From assembly GCA_020855015.1 (NCBI GenBank), contig JAHKLP010000102.1, forward strand, positions 1 through 12,647: a stretch of DNA of 12,647 bases, in the 5' to 3' direction. Origin of the DNA: Methanobacterium sp. Its GTDB lineage: Archaea; Methanobacteriota; Methanobacteria; Methanobacteriales; Methanobacteriaceae. Every line of letters starts with the position of its first letter. The first letter of the stretch is position 1. Under the pieces are notes generated by a model. It did not search any database, had not been told where the DNA came from, and saw nothing but the letters and a program-made list of their open reading frames with translations. Shown here piece after piece: positions 1-7,523 of this stretch. The translations under genes were made by a program, and so were the position numbers.

Positions 1-1074
1 GAACTGGGCATACCCTGTGTTGTGGGAACAGGAGAAGCCACATCAATACTCCCAGAAAACAGCCTAGTGACCCTGGACGGAAATAAGGGAATAGTCTGGG
101 AAGGAAAACTGGTGGAAACCGCGAAGAAGGAAGAAACCAGCGAAGAACCAACTGTAGTGTTACAAGCACCACTCACAGTCACTGAGGTTAAAGTTAATGT
201 GAGTATGTCAGAAGCAGCTAAAAAAGCAGCTGCAACCGGAGCCGATGGAGTTGGACTCCTTAGAACCGAACACATGATGCTCACCACAGGAGTACATCCC
301 AAAAAATACATAAAGGAAGGAAATGAAGCAGAACTGGTAAGAGTACTGGTGGAAAACATTCTTAAAGTGGCAGACAGCTTCTACCCCAAACCAGTATGGT
401 ACCGTACCCTAGATGCGCCAACTGATGAATTCCAATCCCTGGATGGTGGAGAAGGTGAACCATACGAACACAATCCCATGCTGGGTTGGAGAGGTATACG
501 CCGAGAACTGGACGAACCAGAAATCCTACTGGCAGAATTCAAGGCCATTAAAAAATTACACGAACAGGGATACACCAATATAGGTATAATGTTGCCATTG
601 GTACAGCATCACAGTGAGTTAAGACAGGCTAAAAAGATTGCAAGGCAAGCAGGACTTAAACCACAAGAAAATATTGAGTTTGGAATTATGGTGGAAACAC
701 CCGCAGCTGCCATGACAATTGAAGACTTCATTGCTGAGGGTGTTGACTTTGTGAGCTTCGGTACCAACGACCTAACCCAATACACTTTGGCCATTGACCG
801 TAACAACGAGAAAGTGGCAGATTTATACACCGAAAGCCACCCAGCCGTCTTGAAACTCATTGAAAGAGTTATAGTTGAGTGTAACAAGGCTGGAGTCAAA
901 ACCAGTATTTGTGGACAGGCTGGAAGCATACCTGCAATTGTTGAAAAACTGGTGGAACTGGGAATCACCTCTGTATCTGCCAACACTGATGCAGTGGCCA
1001 CAGTACGTGAAACAGTCGCCCGAGTGGAGAAAAAACTGCTCCTAAAGGCTGCCAGAAAGATGATGCAGGAATAA
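1..1074 (+). CDS. ppsA: Phosphoenolpyruvate synthase, C-terminal part (5' end outside window)
   Basis: Interconverts pyruvate + ATP and PEP + AMP + phosphate in the cytoplasm, feeding gluconeogenesis from pyruvate made in CO2 fixation. The frame is open from base 1 (reads ELGIPCVVGTG), so the gene began upstream; about 357 residues are visible against roughly 750-800 for the family. The fragment starts just after the swivelling phosphohistidine region and holds the PEP/pyruvate-binding TIM barrel. Visible motifs are GVGLLRTEHM, RTLDAPTDE, EHNPMLGWRG, the FGTNDLTQY stretch (from base 757) and the ICGQAG motif with the catalytic Cys codon at 910-912. It stops at TAA 1072-1074, followed by a T-tract. 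The internal GTG at base 22 is not the start. The family call is firm; the related pyruvate phosphate dikinase is less likely given the methanogen context, but the N-terminal half that would settle this is not visible. Confidence 0.95.
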   Translation, partial: ELGIPCVVGTGEATSILPENSLVTLDGNKGIVWEGKLVETAKKEETSEEPTVVLQAPLTVTEVKVNVSMSEAAKKAAATGADGVGLLRTEHMMLTTGVHPKKYIKEGNEAELVRVLVENILKVADSFYPKPVWYRTLDAPTDEFQSLDGGEGEPYEHNPMLGWRGIRRELDEPEILLAEFKAIKKLHEQGYTNIGIMLPLVQHHSELRQAKKIARQAGLKPQENIEFGIMVETPAAAMTIEDFIAEGVDFVSFGTNDLTQYTLAIDRNNEKVADLYTESHPAVLKLIERVIVECNKAGVKTSICGQAGSIPAIVEKLVELGITSVSANTDAVATVRETVARVEKKLLLKAARKMMQE

Positions 1075-1086
1075 ATCCACATCTAA

Positions 1087-1099
1087 TTTTTTTATTTTT
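1087..1099 (+). terminator. Poly-T terminator after ppsA
   Basis: Thirteen bases after the ppsA stop there is a run of seven T, one A and five T with no clear hairpin. This is the usual form of an intrinsic archaeal terminator. It sits in the 72-base gap before mfnA. Confidence 0.55.
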
Positions 1100-1146
1100 A
1101 ACCCCCTTTCTTTTTGAAAGATATATTATTTTTTTAAGTGATTAAC

Positions 1147-2289
1147 ATGGAAGATGAGGGAATAACCAAAGAGCAAATATTCCAAATGCTCAGGAAATAC
1201 AAAGAAAAGGATTTAACACACCGTTCAGGGAGAATACTAGGATCAATGTGCACCTGCCCTGATCCAGTGGGTGTTAAAGCCTATTCCATGTTTCTAGAAT
1301 CTAACCTGGGAGATCCTGGACTTTTCCCCGGAACAAAAAAACTGGAAGATGAAGTTATCTCCATGCTGGGAGAATTAATGGGGAAAAAGGATGTCTATGG
1401 CCATATTATAACTGGTGGCACCGAGGCCAACCTCATGGCAATGAGAGCAGCCCGAAATTTGACCAAAATCGATGATCCGGAGATAATCGTACCCCGATCT
1501 GCACATTTCTCCTTTAAAAAAGCTGCAGAGATGTTATGTCTTGATCTGAAGATGGCTGATCTTGACGAGGATTATAAAATGGATGTTTCATCAGTTGAAG
1601 ATCTCCTCTCAGATAAGACTGTGGCAATTGTGGGAGTGGCTGGAACCACTGAACTGGGGAAAATCGACCCAATAAGTGATCTTTCCCGGATTTGTCTGGA
1701 AAATGATATCTATTTGCATGTTGATGCCGCCTTCGGGGGTTACAGCATCCCATTCCTTAAGGATGTTGGTTATGATCTGCCTGAATTTGATTTCTCACTC
1801 CCAGGAGTCTCATCGATAACCATAGATCCGCATAAGATGGGCTTGGCACCCATACCCACTGGGGGAATACTTTTCAGGGAACGGAAGTATTTGGAGGTTA
1901 TGGCCATTGAAACACCATACCTTACTGAGGATTTACAGTCCACTGTTGTGGGCACACGTACCGGGGCAGCCACAGCAGCTACTTGGGCTCTTTTAAAGTA
2001 CCATGGTCGGGAGGGATACCAGGAAGTTTCCAAAAAATGCATGGAAATCACAAACATACTGGCAGATGGTGTCAAGAAAGCAGGTTTTGAACTTGTAACA
2101 CGCCCTGAACTGAATATTGTTGCTTTCAGTTCCTCCGAAATCCCGGTTGAAGAGATAGCCCTACGCTTGGAAGATAGGGGATGGGCGGTTTCCCTGGCAT
2201 CCTATCCCAAAGCTATACGGATTATTGTAATGCCTCATTTAAAACTTGAGCATATTGAGGCGTTTATTGATGATTTAAGACAAATTTAA
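1147..2289 (+). CDS. mfnA: L-tyrosine / L-aspartate decarboxylase MfnA
   Basis: A PLP-dependent group II decarboxylase of about 380 residues, full length for the family. In methanogens MfnA makes tyramine for methanofuran and can make beta-alanine for coenzyme A. From the ATG numbering, the family signatures are GSMCTCPDP near the N-terminus, LGDPGLFPGTKKLE, GGTEANLMAMR, AHFSF with the PLP-stacking His at about 120, HVDAAFGG with Asp 193, and SITIDPHKMG with the Schiff-base Lys at about 230. A GTG at 1138 also opens the frame, but AAGTGAT (1136-1142) resembles the ribosome binding site for the ATG at 1147. The M. jannaschii protein as I recall it aligns with a start near this ATG. Tyrosine versus aspartate preference cannot be read from the sequence. 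Confidence 0.93.
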   Translation: MEDEGITKEQIFQMLRKYKEKDLTHRSGRILGSMCTCPDPVGVKAYSMFLESNLGDPGLFPGTKKLEDEVISMLGELMGKKDVYGHIITGGTEANLMAMRAARNLTKIDDPEIIVPRSAHFSFKKAAEMLCLDLKMADLDEDYKMDVSSVEDLLSDKTVAIVGVAGTTELGKIDPISDLSRICLENDIYLHVDAAFGGYSIPFLKDVGYDLPEFDFSLPGVSSITIDPHKMGLAPIPTGGILFRERKYLEVMAIETPYLTEDLQSTVVGTRTGAATAATWALLKYHGREGYQEVSKKCMEITNILADGVKKAGFELVTRPELNIVAFSSSEIPVEEIALRLEDRGWAVSLASYPKAIRIIVMPHLKLEHIEAFIDDLRQI

Positions 2290-2336
2290 TATATATTTTC
2301 CAAGGAAACATTATTTTTGCCTCCGATAATATTGGA

Positions 2337-2349
2337 TTTTTTTTATTTT
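2337..2349 (+). terminator. Poly-T terminator after mfnA
   Basis: Eight T, one A and four T, 48 bases past the mfnA stop, with no convincing stem. A typical archaeal U-tract terminator separating mfnA from the next transcription unit. Confidence 0.55.
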
Positions 2350-2408
2350 CTAACTTAGGTTATATTTTTCATTTTTTTATGAGTATGTATGTGCAGTGTA
2401 AATAGTAA

Positions 2409-2419
2409 TATTTATATGA
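2409..2419 (+). promoter_or_regulatory. Putative TATA box for the 2517 gene
   Basis: TATTTATATGA follows an A-rich stretch that could serve as BRE. A start about 25 bases downstream, near 2440, would leave a leader of about 75 bases. A second TATA-like element, TTTTCATATAATG (2465-2477), would instead give a leader of about 20 bases. The 227-base gap 2290-2516 otherwise holds only the mfnA terminator and AT-rich sequence; I see no small gene in it. Confidence 0.4.
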
Positions 2420-2505
2420 TATCACTACATAACGGAGCATAATATTTGAATAAAGTAATAATCATTTTCATATAATGAAGTCCTTTATGGCTTTTTGTTG
2501 AAATA

Positions 2506-2512
2506 GAGGTGA
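2506..2512 (+). promoter_or_regulatory. Ribosome binding site that fixes a TTG start
   Basis: GAGGTGA is a near-perfect match to the anti-Shine-Dalgarno complement and lies 4 bases before TTG 2517. It is the strongest site in the window and supports TTG initiation. No ATG in frame would keep the signal peptide. Confidence 0.75.
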
Positions 2513-2516
2513 CGAG

Positions 2517-5500
2517 TTGAAAAAACATTCATCATTTTTGATTCTAACGATTTTCTTGATTTTAGCCATGTCTGGGACATCATATGCTGCAAATAACACT
2601 ACTCAAATTATTAGTATTTCTAATAATGGCCTACAGGGAAATCAAGGCAGTTTTGATGCTGTGATGAGTGCTGATGGTCGTTTCATAGCTTTTAGTTCTG
2701 ATGCAAATAACTTGGTAACTGGTGATACCAATGGTTTTCGAGATGTTTTTGTAAAAGATCGTTTTCTAAACATCACTGAACGGGTTAGTATCTCCACAAG
2801 TGGCCAGGAGGGGGATCATAACAGTCAAGAACCTGATATCAGTGCAGATGGCCGGTATGTGATTTTTACATCATTTGCTTCCAATCTTATAGGGGGAGGT
2901 GTTAATTCGGGTCAACCTCAATTGTATGTGAGGGATAGATTATTAGGAACTACTGAACTTCTTAGTATTTCACCAGATGGTAATCCTGGTGATGGTTGGA
3001 CCCAAAGTGGTTCTATTAATGCAGATGGACGTTTTGTAGTTTTCATATCTTCTTCCACCAATCTAATGGCTAGTGCTACAGAGGGACAATACGAAGTATT
3101 TGTAAGAGATCTGGTTTTAAATGTTTCCGAGAGGGTGAGTATTTCCAATGATGGTAGTATAAGTGGGGGATGCGGTTGGCCCCCTTCCATCAGTGGTAAT
3201 GGTCGTTTTGTAGCTTTTGTCAGTTGGGCACCATTAGATGGGGTAGATGATTTGTGGGCAGACCTTTTCGTTTACGATTGTCAACTTAAAACAATCAGTA
3301 AAATTGCACATCAGTTTCATTGGGATGAAGGAATGAGCCAAATTTATCAAACTTCTCTTAGTGCTGATGGGCGGTACTTGGCGTTTGTTAATCGACCTTT
3401 CATCATATATGGGGCGCCGGATTTTGATGATCCAAATTACTGGCATTATTACAATGAGAACATTTTTTTATTGGATCGTGTTTCTGGAAATATTAAAAAG
3501 GTTAGTGTTTCTAGTTCAGGAGTATGGGGTAATTATGGGAGTTCGGAGCCTTACATAAGTGCTGATGGACGTTATCTAGTTTTCAAATCCTTTGCCTCTA
3601 ATCTGGTTGTTGGTGATGATAATAATGCGCCGGATATCTTTCTATGTGACCTGCAATCTGGAACTATTCAACGGGTGGTTGAATCTCCACTTGATTATGT
3701 TGGGGATTCACAGTTCAATCCTTCCCTAAGTCCTTTGGGTAATTATTTACTGTTTAATACCGATGCCGATGACATTGTGTCTGGTGATAGTAATTGGAGT
3801 ACAGATGTGTTCCTCCATATTTTCAAGGAGAAAATCAGCATTCAGGGGTATTTGAACCATGAACAAGTAAAATCGGGTGATGTTTTAAGAATAAACGCTG
3901 CTTCAAATATGGATACAATAACTGTAACTGCCCTTATCAATGGTGTTACCCATAATTTAGTTAAGCAGCCTGACAATTGGTGGGTGCTCGATTATAATGT
4001 TCCTCTACTTCTTGATGGTGTTTATACTATCACACTGACAGCTCTAGATGGTGCTGGTAATTCCGGCACAAATACGATTAATTTTACTGTGGACAACACA
4101 CCCCCTACTATTTTGGGGAGTGTTAATCCTAATATTTTGAGATCTGGTGACGCGTTAACTCTAATAGTTTCTTCTGACCAGGATACATCTTCAATTACTG
4201 TCCTTATCCAGATTGGAACCTATAACCTTAACAAACATGCAGATGGAACTTGGAGACTCACCTACACTGTTCCAGACATTGTTGATGGGAATTACCCCAT
4301 TCGACTAACTGCTACTGATTTTGTAGGTAACCGTGTATCCTCTATTCTCAGTGTCACTGTGGATAACACTCCTCCAGCACCCACCGGCACAGTTACTCCC
4401 AGCCTTGTTAAATCAGGTGACAAAATCGTTGTTATGGTTTTATCAAGCGCAGACACTGCACGAGTCTCAGCGAACATTAATGGCACCACCACTAATATGA
4501 TTAAACAATTTGATGGGTCATGGAGGTCGGATTATACTGTTCCTTCACTATCTAACGGGCCTCAGAGTGTTGTGATAACAGCTATTGATAATGTTGGAAA
4601 CCAGGGTATTGCTAACCTTGCTTTCACCATTGACAACACTCCTCCCACTTTAACAGGTACTCTAACTCCTGAACAGGTGGGGGCTGGTGGTAAGATTAAA
4701 ATCAATGCACAGGCCTCTTCAGACACTTCTAATGTTTTCGCAGATATAAATGGCCAAAGAATACCATTGGTTTATTCAAATAGTTCCTGGACTACATCAT
4801 ATAATATCCCCTCAAATAAAGCGATTGGATGGGATACTGTGACATTGGAAGCCACTGACAACGCTGGGAATCAGGGTTGGGCCTATGCTTACTATCTAGT
4901 AACTGCTTCTGGCAATTCTACAACTCCTGGAAGCCCTGGTGGAACTACAACATCTTCTGGAGGTAACGGAAACGGGTTATGGTCAATTGGAACAGGCATT
5001 TCCAATCTTTCTGGTACTTTTTCAAGTGGTGGAACGAGCTCTTTTATCAGTCTGAATGGTTTAGAAGATTTTTTAAGAGGGCTGATGGGGAATGTTAATT
5101 TTGATGTAAAAACTTCTCCGTCTGATATTTCTGTTTTTAATCCTCAAGGGAAAACACCTTCAGATATTATTAACCATTATTTTGGCAATTTCGTCCCTCT
5201 AGTGCTTAAAGATAATCCTCTTCTTATGGACCTGATGGGATGGGCTCTTTTTTCTAATCCCTTGTTAGGTCCAATTAATTATTTGAATCCAGCATCTCCT
5301 TTTAATTATGTGGGGAGTAAGTTTTTAGAAGCTGCTGGGAAGGCCTGGGAGACTGGTAATGTTTGGGACTTTTTCAACTACAATTTTTACCATTTTGATG
5401 GTTATAGTAATCTGGACCATGTTTGGGGAGGAGAAAACATTAAAGCATTGCTTTACTGGGGTTTTGGAATAGATGAAAATGGAAACATGTCCATTGCTCA

Positions 5501-6335
5501 ATTCCTTTTAAACATTGCAGCAATCATACCCATCGGCAGAGCAGCATCAATAGCGGGTAAAGCACTATCTGGAATATTGAGTAAAGCAGGGTTGAAAGTA
5601 GGGTTAAATTTGGCTGATAATGTTTTATTAAAAGGTGTTACGGATTTAGTAGGGAATTTAGCCAAGAAATTTCAATTGAAAAATCTTGAAACCTGGAAAA
5701 ATGCTATCTCCTGGATAATTAGTAATGCACTTATCCCTAATCCTGTTGGTTGGGCCACGGATATTTTAAAAGTTTTAGCTAAGTCAACGGGTAATGAAAA
5801 GTTAATTGCTGCTGTGACTGCTTTTAGTACTTTTGAGTTTAGGCGGGGGTTGGGCGAACTTGGAAATCTTCTGATTAGTTCCAGTTCAATTGATAAAGTT
5901 TTGAATCTTTATGGTGAAGTTGGAGGGTTTTTAAACCGAAATCTGAATTATTTAGTCGATGTGTCCAAAAATTTTGTTAAGGGAACTGTAAATACGGTTA
6001 AGGCTGGTGTGTCTAATGTGGTGAATAAAATCACCACGCCTGTTAAACAGACAGTGTCTAAAGCTGTAAATTCAGTTAAGAAAGTTGTAAATAAGGTAGT
6101 TAACAATGTTAAATCAACTGTGAAAAAAGTGGTTAAAAAAACTAAAACCGTTGTTAAGAAAATAGTGAAGACAGTTAAAAAGACCGTGAAAAAAGTGGTT
6201 TCTACTGTTAAAAAGACTGTAAAGAAGGTCGCTACAAAGGTTGTTAGAACAGTAAAGAAAGTTGTGAAAACATTTAAAAAAACAGTTTCTTCAGCTGTGA
6301 ATTGGGTTAAAAGTAAGATTCGATGGCCATGGTAA
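2517..6335 (+). CDS. Giant exported protein: propeller, Ig-like repeats, helical region, cationic hendecad tail
   Basis: Predicted exported protein of 1272 residues starting at TTG. Order: signal peptide 1-24 (KKH, hydrophobic core, SYA-A cut); a seven-bladed PD40/TolB-like propeller at about 30-438, seen as seven copies of S/N-ADGR-Y/F-xxF (51, 109, 168, 226, 282, 348, 405), most followed by a DVFVKDR-like strand; four Ig-like domains of about 90 residues (441-796), the first three ending DNTPP; a Gly/Ser/Thr linker 797-845; a hydrophobic helix-rich region 846-1150 that I do not recognise but that resembles pre-toxin regions in feel (IAAIIPIGRAA, then GKALSGILSKAG); and a Lys/Val tail 1153-1272 of 11-residue repeats. 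Propeller plus Ig modules suggest a surface or secreted binding protein; the tail suggests contact with membrane or polyanion. The gene is rich in T-ending codons compared with ppsA. Molecular function is unknown. Two further genes follow at 22 bases and beyond. Confidence 0.85.
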   Translation: MKKHSSFLILTIFLILAMSGTSYAANNTTQIISISNNGLQGNQGSFDAVMSADGRFIAFSSDANNLVTGDTNGFRDVFVKDRFLNITERVSISTSGQEGDHNSQEPDISADGRYVIFTSFASNLIGGGVNSGQPQLYVRDRLLGTTELLSISPDGNPGDGWTQSGSINADGRFVVFISSSTNLMASATEGQYEVFVRDLVLNVSERVSISNDGSISGGCGWPPSISGNGRFVAFVSWAPLDGVDDLWADLFVYDCQLKTISKIAHQFHWDEGMSQIYQTSLSADGRYLAFVNRPFIIYGAPDFDDPNYWHYYNENIFLLDRVSGNIKKVSVSSSGVWGNYGSSEPYISADGRYLVFKSFASNLVVGDDNNAPDIFLCDLQSGTIQRVVESPLDYVGDSQFNPSLSPLGNYLLFNTDADDIVSGDSNWSTDVFLHIFKEKISIQGYLNHEQVKSGDVLRINAASNMDTITVTALINGVTHNLVKQPDNWWVLDYNVPLLLDGVYTITLTALDGAGNSGTNTINFTVDNTPPTILGSVNPNILRSGDALTLIVSSDQDTSSITVLIQIGTYNLNKHADGTWRLTYTVPDIVDGNYPIRLTATDFVGNRVSSILSVTVDNTPPAPTGTVTPSLVKSGDKIVVMVLSSADTARVSANINGTTTNMIKQFDGSWRSDYTVPSLSNGPQSVVITAIDNVGNQGIANLAFTIDNTPPTLTGTLTPEQVGAGGKIKINAQASSDTSNVFADINGQRIPLVYSNSSWTTSYNIPSNKAIGWDTVTLEATDNAGNQGWAYAYYLVTASGNSTTPGSPGGTTTSSGGNGNGLWSIGTGISNLSGTFSSGGTSSFISLNGLEDFLRGLMGNVNFDVKTSPSDISVFNPQGKTPSDIINHYFGNFVPLVLKDNPLLMDLMGWALFSNPLLGPINYLNPASPFNYVGSKFLEAAGKAWETGNVWDFFNYNFYHFDGYSNLDHVWGGENIKALLYWGFGIDENGNMSIAQFLLNIAAIIPIGRAASIAGKALSGILSKAGLKVGLNLADNVLLKGVTDLVGNLAKKFQLKNLETWKNAISWIISNALIPNPVGWATDILKVLAKSTGNEKLIAAVTAFSTFEFRRGLGELGNLLISSSSIDKVLNLYGEVGGFLNRNLNYLVDVSKNFVKGTVNTVKAGVSNVVNKITTPVKQTVSKAVNSVKKVVNKVVNNVKSTVKKVVKKTKTVVKKIVKTVKKTVKKVVSTVKKTVKKVATKVVRTVKKVVKTFKKTVSSAVNWVKSKIRWPW
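3837..4904 (+). repeat. Tandem Ig-like domain repeats, three in exact 270-base register
   Basis: Four consecutive Ig-like units. Units 1-3 end with a DNTPP motif at codons finishing at 4106, 4376 and 4646, exactly 270 bases apart. Each carries SGD near its start, a central W and the pattern LTATD-x-x-GN near its end. Unit 4 (4647-4904) lacks the DNTPP ending and has a 7-base-codon-scale length difference. The copies differ widely at the DNA level, so they are old duplications. Confidence 0.85.
5973..6302 (+). repeat. Ten 33-base units encoding cationic 11-residue (hendecad) repeats
   Basis: Residues 1153-1262 divide without gaps into ten 11-residue units, examples being SVKKVVNKVVN, TVKKTVKKVVS, TVKKTVKKVAT and KVVRTVKKVVK. 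Hydrophobic residues (mostly Val) recur at unit positions 2, 6 and 9/10, and Lys fills positions 3, 4, 7 and 8. At about 98 degrees per residue, these hydrophobic positions fall on one helix face. A last partial unit, WVKSKIRWPW, ends the protein. Residues 1153-1272 contain 33 Lys, 2 Arg and no Asp or Glu. Codons vary between units, so the pattern is held at protein level. Confidence 0.85.
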
Positions 6336-6344
6336 ATGTAGTTT

Positions 6345-6353
6345 AGGGTTGAT
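6345..6353 (+). promoter_or_regulatory. Ribosome binding site deciding the ATG 6358 start
   Basis: AGGGTTGAT is close to AGGTGAT and lies 4 bases before ATG 6358. It overlaps an in-frame TTG at 6349, which is therefore unlikely to be the start. Confidence 0.5.
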
Positions 6354-6357
6354 AAAA

Positions 6358-7074
6358 ATGTTTTTAAGAGCAAGACCAACTGATGAAGTTGCTAATGATG
6401 TTTTAGATGAGTTTAATAATGTTGATGGAATTAAAGATGTTGTGGGTGGAATATTAGCTTTACAGCAATCAAAGGTTTATGAGGAGTTTGTTTTTGGCAG
6501 GGGTAATGATCCTCGTTTGAGTTCGGAGGATTTTGATGAGTTATCTGAATTAATTAGGTTAGCTTCTGAGAACATGAGTAAATTTCCTTTAAGTATCCCT
6601 TTCGCACCTTTAATAACGGCTAAATTAGTTATGGTGACTTATACAGTAGTTTATGATTTGTATAGTATTAGGTTAGGTAGGGATTTTACTTCAGATGAGT
6701 TGTATAATATTTTTTATGGGTCCATGACAACACGTATTCTTTTAATGTTAGAAGATTTTGATTCAGAAGAAGAAACACCTCAACCCACTGCTGGTTTCTT
6801 TAAAAAACTTGGGACGGTTAAATGGAAGGATAAAAAAGCTAAAAAACTTTATAATCATATTCATGGGATTGTATTTATGTTAATGCATAATAAATGGAAA
6901 GGAACAAAAGGACCGTCATCAACTTTCAGAATCACAGAACATGCTTTTATTTTACTTTTGTCAGGTTGCAGTGCTGTTCTTGGTGGTAGGGATAAAATTA
7001 ATATGGATGATGTTATTCGTGCTAATAAGACGTATTTGAAGTTGATTAACACGGATTTTAGTGGGTTGGTGTAA
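6358..7074 (+). CDS. Unrecognised soluble protein, 238 residues
   Basis: I do not recognise this gene. It has no signal peptide, and a single moderately hydrophobic stretch (IPFAPLITAKLVMVTYTVVYDLY, about residues 80-102) could be a buried helix or one membrane segment. The N-terminal half is acidic (LDEFNNVDGIKD, LSSEDFDELSEL); an acidic DFDSEEE patch precedes a basic stretch (KWKDKKAKK). The C-terminus (FRITEHAFILLLSGCSAV, then GGRDKINMDDVIRANKTYLKL) looks like the helical lid region of MCM/MoxR-type AAA+ proteins, but there is no Walker A or B motif, so this is only a resemblance. It lies 22 bases after the giant exported protein and 2 bases before the zinc-ribbon gene, so all three are probably co-transcribed. 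Codon use is strongly T/A-ending (TTA for Leu, GTT for Val). A role as partner or immunity-like protein to the upstream gene is possible but unsupported. Confidence 0.75.
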   Translation: MFLRARPTDEVANDVLDEFNNVDGIKDVVGGILALQQSKVYEEFVFGRGNDPRLSSEDFDELSELIRLASENMSKFPLSIPFAPLITAKLVMVTYTVVYDLYSIRLGRDFTSDELYNIFYGSMTTRILLMLEDFDSEEETPQPTAGFFKKLGTVKWKDKKAKKLYNHIHGIVFMLMHNKWKGTKGPSSTFRITEHAFILLLSGCSAVLGGRDKINMDDVIRANKTYLKLINTDFSGLV

Positions 7075-7076
7075 AC

Positions 7077-7523
7077 ATGGGAGCTTTAAGGAAGATTGTA
7101 GCCATCATTGTAGCAGTTTTGATCTGGTGTGGGGTTGTTATTGGTTTAGGTAATTTTTTTGAGGGAATTTTTGGCCATCTTGGCACTAATTCAGCCACTT
7201 TTAGTTTCCTGCGAATCATTGTCTTAGTGGTGTCATTCCTCTTGGCTTCAGTGGCTTATTACCTAATAAAAGGCCCTGAACCTCCAAAAGAAGAGTCAGA
7301 AGAACAGGGGAAGGATATAAGTAGCAAAAATATCAGCAAAAAACTAAACCAAATGCGAAAAGACAGGGCACAGAAACAGAATACTGATCCTGATTATCTA
7401 GTTTGTGAAAGTTGTGGTGGATATTATCAGCTTCAGACAGGCGAATCAGCCAATGACTTCAATGAGTGTGAGTGCGGGGGAAAATTAAAATACAATAAAT
7501 CATTATCCGTAATTAATGATTGA
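7077..7523 (+). CDS. Small membrane protein with C-terminal zinc ribbon
   Basis: 148 residues. Two membrane segments are visible at about 6-28 and 44-64, followed by a charged linker (65-107) and a cytosolic or exterior zinc-ribbon motif: YLVCESCGGYY (Cys 110, 113) and CECGGKLKY (Cys 131, 133). From memory, a YLVCESCGGYY-like ribbon is common at the ends of methanobacterial membrane proteins; what it does is not known to me. The start codon lies 2 bases after the previous stop, which suggests translational coupling, and the end overlaps fumarase beta by 8 bases. The topology of the short loop 29-43 is uncertain. A regulatory or scaffolding role is a guess; no catalytic motif is seen. Confidence 0.85.
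   Translation: MGALRKIVAIIVAVLIWCGVVIGLGNFFEGIFGHLGTNSATFSFLRIIVLVVSFLLASVAYYLIKGPEPPKEESEEQGKDISSKNISKKLNQMRKDRAQKQNTDPDYLVCESCGGYYQLQTGESANDFNECECGGKLKYNKSLSVIND

Noticed and set aside
609..1082. Antisense 157-residue open frame over ppsA
   Set aside because: It lies wholly opposite strongly conserved PEP synthase motifs and has no family signature of its own.
1116..1128. TATA-like GAAAGATATATTA before mfnA
   Set aside because: A start 25 bases downstream would fall at or after the ATG and leave out the ribosome binding site; another element or read-through is more likely.
5973..6302. CRISPR or satellite-type DNA repeat
   Set aside because: The units are 33 bases without spacers, the DNA copies diverge in synonymous positions, and the frame is coding throughout.
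5948..6379. Antisense 143-residue open frame rich in Thr, Phe, Val and Leu
   Set aside because: It is the complement of the Lys/Val hendecad codons; the repetitive hydrophobic look comes from AAA/GTT on the other strand. No ribosome binding site.
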